The notes: generated by a model from the letters alone, not told the origin. Shown: positions 21,757-33,636, counted from the stretch's first letter. The stretch is DNA of 64,000 nt from Chloranthus sessilifolius (GCA_021018995.1 CM037596.1:99617416-99681415); one strand, 5' to 3'. Program-made: numbers and translations.

Positions 21757-21771
21757 TGGTATCAGAGCCAG
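21757..21771 (+). promoter_or_regulatory. Primer-binding site, initiator tRNA-Met type
   Basis: TGGTATCAGAGCCAG, two bases after the LTR end, is the plant initiator-tRNA-Met complement used by many plant LTR retrotransposons. Confidence 0.85.
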
Positions 21772-23815
21772 ATCGTTCCGAATGGGACTACGTTGGCGAG
21801 TCAGGGCGATGAGGTGTGCTCTGATTCTATGACAGTCAGGGTTACTCATGTGCAGTTGAGTTGCATGTCTACAGTTAAGGTGCAGTTGGGATGCACTCTG
21901 TTACAGTGAGTTCCGGAGATTGGTCGCACGCAAAGAGATGTGCTGCTGAGATATGTTATTGCGAAAATATGATGATGCTCTATGCTTGTTAGCCATGAGA
22001 ACCACACGTTGAGGTAGCTGGTTGATTCAAAATAGATGAACGTTAGTGACTTCCGACATGAGACGTTGGGTCACACAAGTACTGAGAGCACTGTTGCCAT
22101 GGATGGCATGGAGCAAGGAGGATGCTCTGTTCTCACTTCATGAGGAAGTTAAATTTTTAAGAATCGATTACTGGTACAAGACATGATGATCGAGACCGCT
22201 GATAAGGGGCACTATGAAAGATCAATATGTTGTGATGGGCTAGGATCAAGGATATAGTTAAGTGGGTTACTGCAAGTACTGGAATGGGCTAGGCTGAACC
22301 GGAGAATTGGTTAGAAGCTCATTGCTTTGTTGTGGGACGGCAAGACATGGTTTATCCGTGAGAGACGGATGGTTGGACGGGTAATCTAGTGTGGCTTCAG
22401 AGGAAGCAGATGCGAGAACCAGATGGGTATCTTCAGAGGAAGTGAATGCCAGGTGATCGTTAAGATCTTTGGTCTACGAAAATGGGTCGAAGATAGTTTC
22501 TGAGCACGACAGAGGCAGCGTGATCAGAGTGTTGAAGCAGAACAATTCAACGCAAATGTGCTATGTTTCGTGGTGAAAAGTTTAATGGTCGAGGTACCAA
22601 GGCATGACAACCGCTAGAAAGTGAAGGCATTGGGTGTGCTCGTTAGGACACTGGAAACATACACTAAGGCAGCAAATTGGACCTTAAATTGGGTTGCAAG
22701 AGGTGACTCAAGTCACGCTATAGGTGAAGACAGGTGTCAAGGTACTATAGTGTGGGAAGCGAAGAGTTTCGTTGTTTGAGCAAGGTGCTCATAGCAGACT
22801 CTTGGGTGAAGGCACAGTGTTGTTTAAGTACTAGAGCATTGCAGGACAGTTGACGGCTTGAAATGAAGATCAAGTCTAAAGGTTCGAGAAAATTGGGTTC
22901 CATTGGCTGCTATAGTTGAAAGATCTAGGCAGGTGAGAAGCGTGGTGCTTCGTTGAGATGAGCGTGGTCGCTCGCCGGCGGACTCTTGGGTGAAGATAGA
23001 TGGTCGAGTTACTAGAGCGCTATAAAATTATTACAAGTTGAGACATCTTGGGTAGCAGACTCGTGGTTGAGAACATACATTGAGGTACTGGAAGGTTTAC
23101 AAATCAGACAATGGTCGATCTCTTAGGTGAAGACACAAAGGTGTTGAGGTGCTAGAGTGCGGCAGCTCAAATGAAAGCTAGTCTCCTGGGTGAAGACAGA
23201 ATGTTGAGAAACTAGAGTTGCGATGCGTATTGAGTTGCGTGAGCTTGGAGCCGGCAATGTGGGCATTAATGGCGTGGTTTGCTTGATTTCTGTAGTCGAT
23301 TAGGGTGATAACAAGAATGATGTTAAGGATCGGGTTGCTTCTGATTATATGAAGTGAAATATAGACCAGGCTATGTGAGGTGAAGATAGAAAGGTGGTTA
23401 AGCTGTTATGCTAAGGCATGAGGTGAAAACCGATTACGTCATCGAGGAATTGATGCAGAGGCATGGGGTACAGATGCACGTAACTCATCGCGATGAACTG
23501 TTGTGATTGTGCATGGGTGAAGACGAAGGGTAGTAATCGATGTACTAGTGCATATGTAGTTTGATGAGTGTTGCTTGTCATATGGCAGGTGTGATAATGT
23601 CTGGGTGAAGACGAAGGATAGTAGTCGAAGAACTGATAGTGTCGCATGGGTCGAAGGGTAGCAGAATGGTTAAGGTACTAACATAGAATGACAGATGAAA
23701 GCAGTGAAGTATAGTAACTGTGGTTCAGACGCGGGTTGTGTTTAGGTGAAGATTGAGATTGTGTCGAGGAACTGACGTAGGAGTTCAAGTGTTGACAAGG
23801 ACATCGACTCATTTA
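21772..23815 (+). repeat. Degenerate internal repeats GGTGAAGACA...GAGGTACTAGAG
   Basis: The interior repeats a composite of roughly 80-150 bases whose recognisable parts are CTTGGGTGAAGACA and, 10-20 bases later, GTCGAGGTACTAGAGCG. Occurrences include about 22730, 22800, 22985, 23120, 23190, 23515, 23605, 23745 and, beyond the first polypurine tract, 23970 and 24175. All reading frames are broken. Whether the repeats descend from a coding sequence cannot be told. Confidence 0.6.
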
Positions 23816-24316
23816 AGTGGGGGAGGATGTGACGTGGTCACGACCCTGGTGCATGGAGATGCACATTTGATCAGCTGGCAGGAAGGTGAGAGGACCTTGT
23901 AGGTAGGTTGAGCTGAAGGCGTGGCTGATGTACTAAGGTATTTCAAAGGAAGAATTTGGTGGGCAAACTCTTGAGTGAGGACATGTGGTGTCGAGGTACT
24001 AGAGCGAGTTGTGGTCACAAACGTTTGGTTTATGACATAGTGATGGATAGCATTGGTGTGGAGCCGCGGGAAGAACCAGTGTGCTTCTCGTTCGTAGCTG
24101 CAAATGAGACCAAGTTGAACTAGTGAGGAGGTGTCAAACCTCGGGGCTAGGTATTCGTGGAGACTTTGCATGGGGTGAAGACAGAGGTCGAGAAACTGAT
24201 GTGGGTTTTGGTGCGAGCATGGGTGTTGACATTGGTAGATTAGAGGAGGTGGCTTAGTCATTCCCTTGAGATATTGCACCAACGAGGACGTTGACCTTAT
24301 GGAGTGGGGGAGAATA
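23815..24316 (+). promoter_or_regulatory. Duplicated polypurine tract region of the LARD
   Basis: Two similar segments, ACATCGACTCATTTAAGTGG then GGGAGGATGTGACG (ending near 23834) and ACGTTGACCTTATGGAGTGG then GGGAGAATATGATG (ending near 24320), each have the form of a polypurine tract followed by an LTR start TG. Either could be the functional tract; the 490 bases between them may be a duplicated piece. Confidence 0.55.
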
Positions 24317-25257
24317 TGATGGCGTCATTGATCTGGGTACCAGCAAGAAGGCATGGTGGCCTTGGAGCTAGGCGTTTGGCTAGCAGGAAGGCGGGCGAGC
24401 CTTGGAACTAGCTGTGTGGTGCGTGAGCGCCAAGGCACGAGGCCTAGCGGCGCACTCCCCGTAGGTATGGCATGGATGGCTACTCAAGCTAAGTGTGGAT
24501 CTAGTGTGGCGATTAGACGCATGTCGGGCATGAAAGTTGGTCTCAAGGGGGTTGGTGTTGCATGGGTTTCGTCTGCCACGATAGTCCGTCAAACCAATAC
24601 CTTTGAGGTTCTCCTACTGTTTGGCTTGAGTTGGTGTTTAGACCATACTTGGGGGAAGGGAGTTGTGGAGCTATTTCCCCACACATAGGGCCTCGTGGCG
24701 CTAGATGGTGCTCGATGGTTTCCTAGGTTTGAAAGGATGGGCCTAGGACGTCGCTGCGGCGATGTCGTGTGTCACCCATGGTGAGGCTGTCATATGGTCC
24801 CGAGCTACGCGTCGCGGTACATATAGGTCGGCTATGAGGGAGGCACTTGTAGGCTACGTGGGACACTGTGGTGCACGTTAGCTGAGGGTCAAATGCTAAT
24901 GTGTGCTGGTCGCATAGGCCATACACGATGGTGGGCTTGATTCAGTATGTCGGCGATACATGTATGGAATGGGACTGCATGAGGAGTTGCATGCTATTGT
25001 CGCGGGAGAGGTATTAGTGCGTGGCACAGGATGAAGTTTGGCAAGCCAAGCGAGGCACTGAGGTATTGGCATGCGTGTCGCAAGGAGACACGATGCGTTA
25101 ATATGATTGGCCTCAGGATAAAGCAACCGTGAACGGGAGTTCTTGTCCTCTAGGTGGGTGGTATCAGAGTGATGGTTGGGTAGACTGGCCTCGTTGCACA
25201 CGACAGCGAGGCGCCGCATAAGTGTGATAGCCGGTATCAGGCTATGCCCCCGTGACA
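24317..25257 (+). repeat. 3' LTR of the LARD
   Basis: It starts TGATGGCGTC after a purine tract and ends CCCCGTGACA, the same end as the 5' copy. GC content is higher than the surroundings. If the alternative start at 23828 (TGTGACGTGG) is right, the LTR is about 1.43 kb. Confidence 0.6.
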
Positions 25258-26335
25258 ATTTACTTACTTTAGCAAGTTATCTTTCTCTTTGCTAAATCCC
25301 TACTACCTTCTTTAAGGGGCCTTTTCGTTGTTAAACCCTGCTCTCTTCTCACTCCATGTCATAACAGATTTTCTTTACTCTGGCAGGGAGTTAGAAGAAA
25401 GCAGGGAGGTAATTTCTAGAGCAGGTCTGCTTTGCAGGGAGTTAGCATAAAGAAGGGGGGCCTGCTAAAACAAATATATTCGGCTTTAACAGAGAGCTGA
25501 TAAAGAGCTACTCCAAACGCAGCCTGAAGACATAGCATTCACTAATCTCATGCAGTGGAGCACAACACTAATGTATTCCGCTGTATAGTGGAGCACATCA
25601 CAAATCTACTCCGCTATATAACAGTATAAAAGAATAATCACACTTGATCGACATTTAAACAATCTTACATCAGCATTGGTTCAAGCTAGGGGTAATCTGT
25701 TAAAGTGATAGATCATATATCTTGAACGGCTATAGGCTAAAAAATTCACAGTTTTTGGGAGATTTGAACCATCTAATCTATGGAATCTAATACTATCAGT
25801 TTTTCTTAGTTTTTAATGGCCGATATTAAAATATGCAGTGGCATCAATCATAGGGTTTAGAGAAGACCATTTGCAAAGCCAGGGAGTAGTAGCTTTTCAA
25901 AGTTCTTCATTGTGATTTTTAGGGTTAGGGTTTTGTTGGGAAGTGTAGAGTGAGAACGTGGTGATGGAGAAGAAAAGTTGGGTCTGTGAATGGAGATTTT
26001 GGGAGTGAAGAGGAGTTTCTATAGATGGATGAAAGAATTTGAATATTGAGAACTTATAGGTTGAGATATTCATTCTTATTTTTCTTTTCATTTTTTATGA
26101 TTTAATTGATTTTTTTTTTTCATTTTTCCTGTTCGAAAGAAGTATAGAGAGATTTCTAGAGTAAGGAGGAAGGAGGAAGGAGAAAGATGTATTCTTCATT
26201 GTGGCAGATGTTGGTGGGGATAAGATGAAGAGTTAAGATCCGGGTCGTCATTATGAACATCATATGTTTGATATTTGGGTAAAGTTTATCATCCATTTTT
26301 GGAGTCGTGTTGGACAATAGGAAAATTATAATGAA
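25258..26335. other. Non-coding, possible MITE at 25305-25530
   Basis: A tract starting AAGGGGCCTTTTCGTT and ending CTCCAAACGCAGCCTGAAG has weakly inverted ends of the TGCGTTTGG type and internal CTGCTCTCTTC/GAAGAAAGCAGG words, so it may be a small DNA element. The remainder holds no recognisable gene. A minus-strand TAGGGTTTAG/GGGTTAGGG tract lies near 25855-25930. Confidence 0.4.
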
Positions 26336-26476
26336 CGGACAGGAAACTGCAGACCATTCAACGGACGCTTATATGGCGCAATATAAGTGGCTGCCCCGAC
26401 ATGCATTGCTGGCCTCCACTGCGCTTGCATCGCACCCCATCAGCAATCCGTTGAATGGTTTGCCATTTCCTGTCCG
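26336..26476. repeat. 141-bp hairpin with 35-bp arms
   Basis: The left arm begins CGGACAGGAAACTGCAGACC then ATTCAACGGA. The right arm reads TCCGTTGAATGGTTTGCC then ATTTCCTGTCCG. The arms differ at a few bases and enclose about 70 GC-rich bases. No target duplication was found. Confidence 0.8.
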
Positions 26477-26947
26477 CCATATAACATTGTCGGAGACAAT
26501 AAGATGCTGAGACATAGGGACCATATTTGAGATGTTATTAACCTTTAGAACAAAGTGCTGGTACTGGTAATATTGGTCGTGATTTTCCCGTTGATTTTCA
26601 CTCTCTTGCTGGATTCCTCAATATTTAAAAAAAAATTAACAATAATTGGTGCAAAAAAGAAGTAATTGATGTCTGCGGAGTAATCTTTCAACTGATGTGG
26701 CTATAACACAAATGGGTGTGATATTGGGAAATGTCTCCATCTGACAAGGAATTCAATAAAACATTTGATAATATAGTAAATAATTTGCCCTTACATGCTT
26801 ATTGGAAGGAATCACAGTACAGAGAACATCATCCAACTCTATTGATATCTTACCTGTTCTTACGATCAATTAAATCAGATTCTAGAGATGAAAATGCCAC
26901 CATCTTCCAAATCCAAACACTGTTCCTAATTTCGGCCTCTTTGCATG

Positions 26948-28207
26948 CTAGGACGAACACCACATTTCCGACTCATTGTATAAAATTGTGTAATTTGAAC
27001 TACTCACATTCCTAAAGTAGCAATCTGCGCATCGATAGTCATATACTGGCTGAGTACTCCCTAGTCCACTTGTCACTAAACTCCCCTTCACAAGGATATG
27101 ACCATCACCATTCTGAGAGTTCTTGAGATTCAAGGCACCACGCGAAAACTGTTCCTCGTCGAACCCCAGTGAGACATTAGAAATCAAAGAGTAACTTGCA
27201 TTACCCTGATCCAAAGTTGAAATATACAAATAAAGAAGAAAAGTTCGGTAGATATAGATCGACTCCAAATCAGATGATGGGAGTTGAGAATACACGCCTT
27301 AGTTGGCAGTTATTGTCGGATTCACAATCTGCACTGCCCCATTCTCACTAAATACCATCGCGTTTTTGTAATTGAACTCTCGACTTGAATGAGTGGTGAT
27401 CTTTCCGTAGGAGGATTTCACCCATCCAGCCGAGGTAATGTGCCTACTCGCACTCGTTACAAAGGAGCCATTAAGACCCTTAAAATTTGAAACCCGAAAA
27501 GGCTCAAAAGATGGCACCGCATACTTAACAAGCTGCCCTTCTGTTTTCACACTGTTACTATCCAACCAAATATGCAAATCCGCGTCGATGAACCGGACAC
27601 TCAAAGCATCTGTAACACTGAACGAGAACAAATGGCTATTTCCATCCAAAAGATTGCCTAAAAACGGCGTGATCTCGATATCATATGATGGGAGATCAAA
27701 CGAACTGATGCCCGTAATGGGTCTCCAAAGCAGGGGATTGATCCCTCCGGTATAAATCACGGTAAAAGGCCAAATTGCCCCAACTGCCTTCGAATCGAGA
27801 TAAACAACAACCTCCCTAAATTATTAGCAATTATATAGTCATTGGGAGGATTAATATACCAGAACTCATCGATCGAATGAACTGAAACAAACACTTCTAA
27901 AACAACCCTATAAGCATTTCTGGGAATCGCAAACTCCTTTGACTGTTTATCAGTAGAATTCTCGATCAAAAACCACAACCCATCATTCAAAGGCAGATTT
28001 CGCGAAATGGGTATCCCTAGGAGTCAAATCGGCTACGGAATTAAACCCATTGCCCGATTTCGTCCAATTATGCTTAAAACCATCAGGGTCGATTTGTCGG
28101 CAGGGTAAAAATGTAATGTGATATTAACATGGTAAATTCTAGTGTAAGTTTTATCTACAAGATTCCCCAAATAAACTTCAAGTGTTTGTCGGTGTTTGAG
28201 CAGGGAG
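26948..28207 (-). pseudogene. PNGase A pseudogene, cut by a copia insertion
   Basis: A paralogue of the intact gene at 11214-12965, closely similar along its length (DLPSYDIEITPFLGNLLDG and SSNYTILY are kept). It is dead: a TCT serine codon has become TAA near 27299; 28 bases are missing near 27820, shifting frame within the segment IIANNLTGFPGNGSFRE of the intact gene; an EFGFRSSY-region deletion near 27135 shortens it; a few extra bases occur near 28015-28090. It ends at 28207, where a copia LTR begins, so the first 150 or so codons, signal peptide included, are absent here. The downstream flank (TCAGATTCTAGAGATG against TCAGATGCTAGAGATG) is also shared, so the duplication included flanking DNA. 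Confidence 0.9.
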
Positions 28208-28678
28208 TGTTAGAAGTTTCTATTTTGGTGGCCGTCACTATGGTCAACCCGTTGACCGATAAATGGTGTAAAATCAATCTTGAGATATTTAGTTGCTAAT
28301 TCGGTGAGTTTGAAGAGAATAAGCAACTAGCAGGTAAGTCTTTTAGTTATGGTATGATTGTGATTTCTAATCACAATATAATTAGTAATTTAAGTCCTTA
28401 ATGGGAAAGAACTCTTTGGTTATAAATATAAGGAGTGTTTGGTCCCAATGATTGCTCGATATAATTCAATTCTCCCTATTAGCAAAAGCATCCCCATTGT
28501 GCTATAAGATATTGAGAGCGAGAAGATCGTTGAAGATCAGCAACCGACCATTAATAGCTCACACTCAAGGTGCGTACATATATTTAATTTACGGATTATT
28601 GGTTTATTGTTTTTGATTGATTATGCACCTAGATCCTACGACTTATTTTGGATGGTCGGATCGATTATAGATCCATCA
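28208..28678 (+). repeat. Copia 5' LTR
   Basis: 471 bases from TGTTAGAAGTTTC to ATCCATCA, with a TATA-like TATAAATATA at 28421-28430. It directly interrupts the PNGase A pseudogene. Confidence 0.8.
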
Positions 28679-28680
28679 AT

Positions 28681-28692
28681 TGGTATCAGAGT
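28681..28692 (+). promoter_or_regulatory. Copia primer-binding site (initiator tRNA-Met)
   Basis: TGGTATCAGAGT lies two bases after the LTR; the first eleven bases match the initiator tRNA-Met complement. Confidence 0.8.
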
Positions 28693-30326
28693 CATGACTA
28701 GTGTTTGATCGATCAAAGCATTAGAATATGAGTTTAATCTTGAGTACCTTATTTTTTGGCTGCTGGAATATTTGACCGTGCACACGAATCCACATTCTAT
28801 TTTTTCAAGGTCTTTAATTTTTAGATATATGTATTTCTGTTTCGAATTACGAAGGATGTTTTGGGGTTCTCCTTCCCAGACGTTCTATGTCGTTTTGGAA
28901 GATAGCCCACCTGTATCTTATTAGTTATGTGGTTTGGAAACCACTTATTAATTGTATTTGAAGAGACCACGTTGTTAGCCATGGGAAAAAGGAGACCTAG
29001 TGGGTCTTATTCTTTAAATGACAGTTTTCCCCTTTTTATTGTGGTTGCAAATAAAAGATTTCCAAGGTCTTTGGTTGGTAGCTCATTTGGAGAAGACGAC
29101 TACAGTAGTCGTAGGACAGTGGTTTTTTTTTTTTTTTTTTTTTAAAATAGTAAGTGCATTAATTGTTTTCATTGCATGTGAAATGAGAGCACCAAAGTTG
29201 GTGCTTCCTAGATAGGCTTAAAGACCCGACCCAGTCCGTTAACCCGATCGATAATCAGACTTGGGTCATGACCCAACTCAGCCTATGGTCTGGTCCAGTC
29301 CATTCTCGACTCATGATTCATGACCTGATTTGGCCCATTAAACTCGACCCGTTTGTCCTTAAGGCCCAATTGTGACCCATATTATTCCTTATTCTTTTTT
29401 GGCCATTTCTGGGCTATCTATAGGTCCGATTTTCGAACATTATATATAAATTTTGACTTTCTCGGGCATTTCGGATCTATTTTTCAAGTTTATCTTTGAC
29501 AATGAGTTCTTTGTTGTGACATTTTCTTGACCTGATGTCTTGTTTATAATTTTTCATCGAATAATTATTATATATTTGAGTGCTTTTAATTAAAATTGGG
29601 TATTAGAGATTGTGCTCTAGCCCAAGGCTGATACTTAAATAATGTTACCCAATTACTATTAATTAAATTTTGACACTTACTAACAACCTGAGCTAAATTT
29701 GGCTACTTGCATATCTTAAGTGACTTATTTTTTTTCATTATTTAAACACCTTTGTGGTCATCTAAAATATTATAAAACCCAAATAAAAAATATGGCTTGA
29801 AAGGATTCTTCTGCCCAACGGTAATGATCTTATCTAGTGTTGTGGTTTTCAAAGTGAGATTTATTTATCTTTATAAAAGACGGTGTTACAAATTCAATGA
29901 AAGTGTGTAGTGAACGTTGACGTCACAACTTAAGGGATTCTTCTGCCCAACGGTGATGAATCACTTAATGTTGTGTGATGGTTGTATTTTACTATTCATT
30001 TTTTTGGTATGTGGTTACTGCTAGCGTGTTGTGACTCGTCCCAATGGAGGGTGTCATATCTACGCAATTAGTACCACAATCATTATAAAAATTGAGGAAG
30101 CGGCTAGTGTGTTATGACTCGACCCAACGGAGGGTTATAATGATACAAATTATTTCTCAATAAAATCACATTATTTTAATTTATATTATATTCCTTGATA
30201 TATTTTAACTTTTGTGTCACATATTATACTTATAACATTGTGGAATTAATAGTTACTTCAATTGTTTGTGGACATAATAAAGCCCTTAATTATTGTACAG
30301 CATTGAACCTGTCTTCTATTATTAAT
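28693..30326 (+). other. Long copia leader with repeats and a hAT-like tract
   Basis: No coding sequence. It includes a GACCCGACCC / GGCCCATT hAT-like tract (29220-29385), a T-run (29121-29144) and two imperfectly duplicated blocks: GGATTCTTCTGCCCAACGGT (about 29805 and 29936) and GCTAGTGTGTTATGACTCG with a GCTAGCGTGTTGTGACTCG partner (30023 and 30102). Such duplicated leader blocks may belong to the element's packaging or translation control region; that is inference. Confidence 0.5.
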
Positions 30327-31290
30327 ATGATTGGTGGAATTGAACTTTTGAGTGGCTCAAATTATGGCAAATGGAAGGAACAAGTTGCAATTCTAAGCTG
30401 CATGAATCTTGACTATGCTATACGATCTGATAAACCCAAGGTACTCACCGCTGATGCCTCAGCTGAGAATCTGGCAGTGAACAATATGAATTTGAAAAAA
30501 TGGGATAGATCAAATCGTATGAGTCTCATGATCATAAAGAGTTCTATTACTGATGCGATCCGGGGAGGTATTCCTGACTCGCATAATGCAAAGGAATACA
30601 TGCAAGCCATTCAGGAACAATTTCAAGGGACTTTTAAAGTACTTGCCAATAGTCTTATTATTAAAATAGGAACCATGCAATATGATAGTCATAGTGGTGT
30701 ACGGGAGCACATTATGAGAATGAGTGGCATGACGACTCAATTGAAAGAAATGGACATGGCTTTTTCTGAGAGTTATCTTATTCACTTCATTATGACTTCT
30801 CTTCTTGTACAATTTGGCCCGTTCAAGATTAATTATAATATGCAGAAAGAGAAATGGAAGATGAACGAGCTAAACGCTCACTGTGTCCAAGAAGAAAAAA
30901 AACTTCGGGCTGAAAAACCTGAAAGTGCTCATTACGCCGCTCTTAGACCATCGAAGGAAAATTTCAGACGAAAGAAATGATCATATAAAGAAAAGAACGT
31001 AAAAGTTTCTTCACCAGAAACCAAACAAGGAGAAGCTAGCGGATCTACTTCTTACATCAAGTGTCACTTCTGTAAGAAGGGACACATTACTTCTGACATC
31101 AAGTGTCACTTCTGTAAGAAGAAGGGACACATCAAGAAGAATTATCATAAATACAGAGATTTGTTAGTTAAGAAAGGTAATGACCTAGTCTTTGTGTATT
31201 TTGAATCACTTTATATTAATGCTCCACGCAATACTTGGTGGATAGATTCTAATGCAACTATTCACATAAGTAATTCAATGCAGGAATTTT
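30327..31290 (+). pseudogene. Copia gag and protease N-terminus
   Basis: The frame starts MIGGIELLSGSNYGKWKEQV and continues with YAIRSDKP, EYMQAIQEQFQG and FGPFKINYN, features of the copia gag (UBN2/Retrotran_gag) family. TGA at 30978 interrupts it, but the same frame continues to a zinc knuckle that is duplicated: CHFCKKGH at about 31065 and CHFCKKKGH at 31110, the last without its final cysteine (NYHKY). Then comes the protease site WWIDSNATIH, where the usual D-T/S-G-A has lost G (N instead). Another TGA ends it at 31290. Gag forms the virus-like particle; the knuckle binds RNA. Neither would work as it stands. Confidence 0.8.
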
Positions 31291-31588
31291 GATCCAGCAG
31301 GAAGCTAAATAAAGGCGAACGAACCATCAAACTTGAAAATGGAGTAAAAGCAGACATGGAGGCCATTGGGACTCTCCGTCTTATATTTTTACTCTATTAT
31401 TTGATTCCGATATTGTGGGTGGTGGCTCATTAGTGGGCAATCTTTATTAGTTGAACTTGGATTCATCTTACGCCCAATCTTTAGTTTCTATGCATGTGAA
31501 TGATAAAATTAGTAAGAAATGAAAACGAGTAATCGACAACTCCTCTATTTTATGGCATAAACGTTTTGGCTATATATCTAAGGAGAGA

Positions 31589-32500
31589 ATGAAGAGATTA
31601 ATTAAAGATGATATAATCAATGCGCTAAATTTATCTAATTTTAATACTTGTGTTGATTGCATTAAAAGAAAACTTACAAAGACTAATAAGAAAGGAGCTA
31701 TCAGAAGCACAAGTTTTCTAGAAATAGTCCACACTGATATTTGTGGACTCTTTCCAACTCTTGCTATTAGTGGTCAAAAGTATTTTATTACCTTCACTGA
31801 TGATTATTCTCGTTTTGATTATATATTTCTCATTCATGATAAATCTGAAGCCTTAAAAATGTTTAAAAGCTTTAAAGTCAAAGTTAAGTTACAACTCAAT
31901 TCGAAGATTAAAATTATGAGATCTGATAGAGGCGGAGAGTACTATAGTAGATACTCTGAAACAGGTCGCAATTCAAGACCATTCGCTCTGTGTCTATAAG
32001 AGCATAGCATTGTCACTCAATACACCATGCTGGGAATACCTAAACAGAATGGTGTAACTGAGCAACGAAATCGTGCTCTCATGAATATGGTGAGAAGCAT
32101 GTTGTGCAACTCTAAGTTGCCTATGTTCTTGTGGGGAAAAGCCTTGAAAACATCGGTTCATATCTTGAATCGGGTTCTTAGTAAGGCGGTTCCCAAAACT
32201 CCTTATGAGTTATGGGTAGAAAAAAAGCCGACTTTAGGATATTTATACATTTGAGGCTGTTTAGCTGAAACAAAGGTGTACAACCCATAATTAGAAAAAT
32301 TGGATCCTAAAACTATAAGTTGTCATTTCATTGGTTACCTTGATAGGTCAAAAGGCTACAAATTTTATTGCCTCACTCATAGTACCTAGATTATTGATAC
32401 TAGATATGCAAAATTCTTTGAGGATCGTGAGAACAGTAAGAGTGTTGAGCCTAGGAAAATTACTTTTGAGGAGAATTGGGTTATAATTCCTATCCTTTTT
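31589..32500 (+). pseudogene. Copia integrase
   Basis: GAG-pre-integrase and integrase core fragments: CVDCIKRK (zinc CxxC), HTDICG (first catalytic D), ITFTDDYSRF, MRSDRGGEY (second D) and, after a stop and small shift, [11 protein letters not shown] (catalytic E) and [16 protein letters not shown]. Further on: SCHFIGYLDRSKGYKFYC. Stops at about 31997, 32252, 32288 and 32388 break it. The D, D and E residues are still present. Same frame family as the upstream gag. Confidence 0.8.
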
Positions 32501-33277
32501 ATCCAAGAAAAAGTGACACTAACACCAATTATTCAAGCAAGTGTTGATGCACCTGTGGCTATGCCTATTGAAACACCCCACATTGAGGAGGCTCTTGCTC
32601 CCTTGGCGACTGTCAATGATCAATCATTGCGTAGATCAGAGAGAGCAAAGAAGTCAGTCATTTCTGATGACTATATCGTCTACCTCAATGAGAGTGAGTA
32701 TGGTTTTGGAAAGGAAACAGATCATGTTTCCTTTAACCAAGCTATGAAGAGCGACAAATCCACTCAATGGCTCGAAGCCATGAAAGATGAGTTGGAATCA
32801 ATGAAACATAACTCAGTTTGGGATCTTTGTGAGTTACCTAAAGAAGTTAAGCCTGTAGGCTGTAAATGAGTATATAAAACCAAGCAAGACTCTAAAAGTA
32901 ATGTAGAAAGGTATAAGGTCAGGTTAGTCGCTAAAGGTTTCACTCAAAAGGAGGAAATAGACTATAAAGAGATATTTTCTCCTGTCTCTAGAAAGGAATA
33001 TTTTTGGATAATCATGACATTAGTAGCTCATTTTAACTTAGAATTACATCAAATGAATGTTAAAACTATTTTTCTGAATGTTGACTTGCATAAAGATATT
33101 TTTATGACACAACCTGAAGATTTTTAGGTTGAGGGGGAGAGTCATTTAGTTTGTAGACTCAAAAGGTATATATGGTTTAAAGCAGACATCTCGACAATGG
33201 TACTTAAAATTTTACGAAGTCATTTCAAATTTAGTTTTAAATAAAATACTGTAGATTAATGCATATATTTTAAAATC
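32501..33277 (+). pseudogene. Copia reverse transcriptase, N-terminal part
   Basis: The linker LRRSERAKKSVISDDYIVYL precedes the RVT_2 domain: FNQAMKSDKSTQWLEAMKDE, SVWDLCELPKEVKPVGCK, then a stop, YKVRLVAKGFTQKE, IDYKEIFSPVSRKE and MTQPEDF. After another stop and a +1 shift, GLKQTSRQWYLKFYEVI. The domain stops at 33277 before the YVDD catalytic motif, where the chromovirus LTR begins. Confidence 0.8.
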
Positions 33278-33636
33278 TGTGACAGCCCGAATTTTGGCAC
33301 CCCGAAATAAGTGCCATCAGCACGACCCTTAAGGTCGTGCCATGCGATTCTTTACGAAGCATTGGTATATGCAAGCCACAAACTGCAATTAAGGTGCATG
33401 TATCTACTCTAGACAAGTATTCATATATTTTAAAAATAAATAGGGTCTCTAAAGACAGTTCTTGTCCCATGCCAATTCATGGGCATAAGAACTTACCCAA
33501 CCGTTGGTGACAACAGTTCATCCCAAACTGTTTGTCAAAAGAATAATGGTATTTAATTACATTCAAATAAAGAGGCTTGACATACCAATCCGTATCTAAT
33601 ACTCTCAACTCACTCTCAGAGTGCGCAATGGGTCTC

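Larger units (their letters stand above)
21601..25257 (+). mobile_element. Non-coding LTR retrotransposon derivative (LARD)
   Basis: The same LTR 3' end (ATCAGAGTGATG, TGGCCTCGTTGCAC, GACAGCGAGG, GTGATAGCC, CCCCGTGACA) occurs at 21661-21754 and 25150-25257. The first copy is followed after two bases by a tRNA-iMet primer-binding site. Polypurine tracts GTGGGGGAG precede TG at 23828 and 24317. The interior of about 2.5 kb has no gag or pol signature and consists of degenerate repeats. The 5' LTR is truncated: upstream of about 21.6 kb the sequence is a LINE relic and not LTR. Confidence 0.7.
28208..33277 (+). mobile_element. Ty1/copia element, 3' truncated by chromovirus LTR
   Basis: 5' LTR (28208-28678), primer-binding site (28681), long leader, gag, protease, integrase and the start of reverse transcriptase are in the order typical of Ty1/copia. 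The 5' LTR starts inside the PNGase A pseudogene. The RT frame stops at 33277, where TGTGACAGCC, the end of a minus-strand gypsy LTR, begins. The 3' half of RT, RNase H and the 3' LTR are not in the window. Several in-frame stops show that it is dead. Confidence 0.85.

Noticed and set aside
23809-25258. Minus-strand frames of 120-157 codons in the LARD
   Set aside because: They lie across the LTR and repeat region, are H/P/T rich without domains, and are not preserved between LTR copies. GC-rich repeat composition explains them.
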